The notes under the pieces were generated by a model, which worked only from the letters and a program-made list of their open reading frames with translations, made no database searches and was not told where the DNA came from. 64,000 nucleotides of DNA from Thauera sp. K11. GTDB lineage: Bacteria; Pseudomonadota; Gammaproteobacteria; Burkholderiales; Rhodocyclaceae. Positions 63,981 through 64,000 of this stretch are shown here, in pieces (position 1 is the first letter of the stretch; every line of letters starts with the position of its first letter). The stretch spans positions 3,348,001 to 3,412,000 of the forward strand of contig NZ_CP023439.1 in the NCBI RefSeq assembly GCF_002354895.1. The letters run 5' to 3'. A program made the translations under genes and the position numbers.

Positions 63981-64000
63981 ATGGAAGCCCGCAATCCGCT
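63981..64000 (+). CDS. Start of an unidentified gene (cut by the window edge)
   Basis: ATG at 63981 with CCGGAG upstream opens a frame reading MEARNP and runs off the right edge, divergent from ilvD. Six codons are too few to identify it. Confidence 0.4.

Overview
The window is high-GC DNA from a betaproteobacterium, most likely Rhodocyclales/Zoogloeaceae (Thauera, Azoarcus or Aromatoleum type). This rests on gene content and protein style: an mhp-type aromatic ring-cleavage operon with Liv-type ABC transporters, IcmF plus a separate methylmalonyl-CoA mutase, a phasin, and the zapA/6S RNA neighbourhood. It is an inference; no marker gene was compared.

Layout. (1) 1-15 kb, mostly minus strand: a catabolic and uptake block. 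mhpA (hydroxyphenylpropionate-type monooxygenase), mhpB (extradiol dioxygenase), a LIV/HAAT transporter (livK, livH, a livM-livG fusion broken by a one-base frameshift, livF), a hemerythrin and mhpC form one run. A second set (acyl-CoA ligase, livG, livH, start of livM) follows. An IclR regulator is divergent from mhpA, with a 29-bp palindrome between them. (2) 15-25 kb: a secreted PHB-depolymerase-like esterase, a self-inhibited Fic protein with a strong candidate promoter/operator, the fused isobutyryl-CoA mutase icmF, an AraC regulator, and a hybrid kinase/response regulator pair. (3) 25.1-25.7 kb: a repeat island with long hairpin elements, also present at 5.4 kb. (4) 25.7-35.2 kb: propionate/methylmalonyl-CoA module: a VOC protein (candidate epimerase), pccA with a structured duplicated leader, pccB, meaB, mcm and a divergent GntR regulator. 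(5) 35-41 kb: CNNM/CBS membrane protein, fumC, actP-yjcH, an enoyl-CoA hydratase. (6) 41-45.5 kb: zur, a small membrane protein, znuCBA, a phasin. (7) 45.9-54.9 kb: a five-gene cluster with four di-haem c-type cytochromes and a putative lipoprotein, the least explained system here. (8) 55-64 kb: a membrane spermidine-synthase-like protein, a CsgG-like and a Sel1 lipoprotein, a UvrD-type helicase with a LexA-like box, a TSUP permease, 6S RNA, zapA, a ZapB-like protein, ilvD, and the start of one more gene.

How the parts fit: regions 1 and 4 suggest a bacterium that imports aromatic or other carboxylic acids, activates them with CoA, cleaves rings with O2, and channels propionyl-CoA and branched acyl-CoAs through carboxylase and B12 mutases into succinyl-CoA, with fumarase, acetate uptake and PHB granules (phasin, depolymerase) around this. 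Three apparent one-base deletions, all in C/G runs (8766, 51517, 53399), make indel errors in the assembly plausible and should be resolved before any of those genes is called broken.
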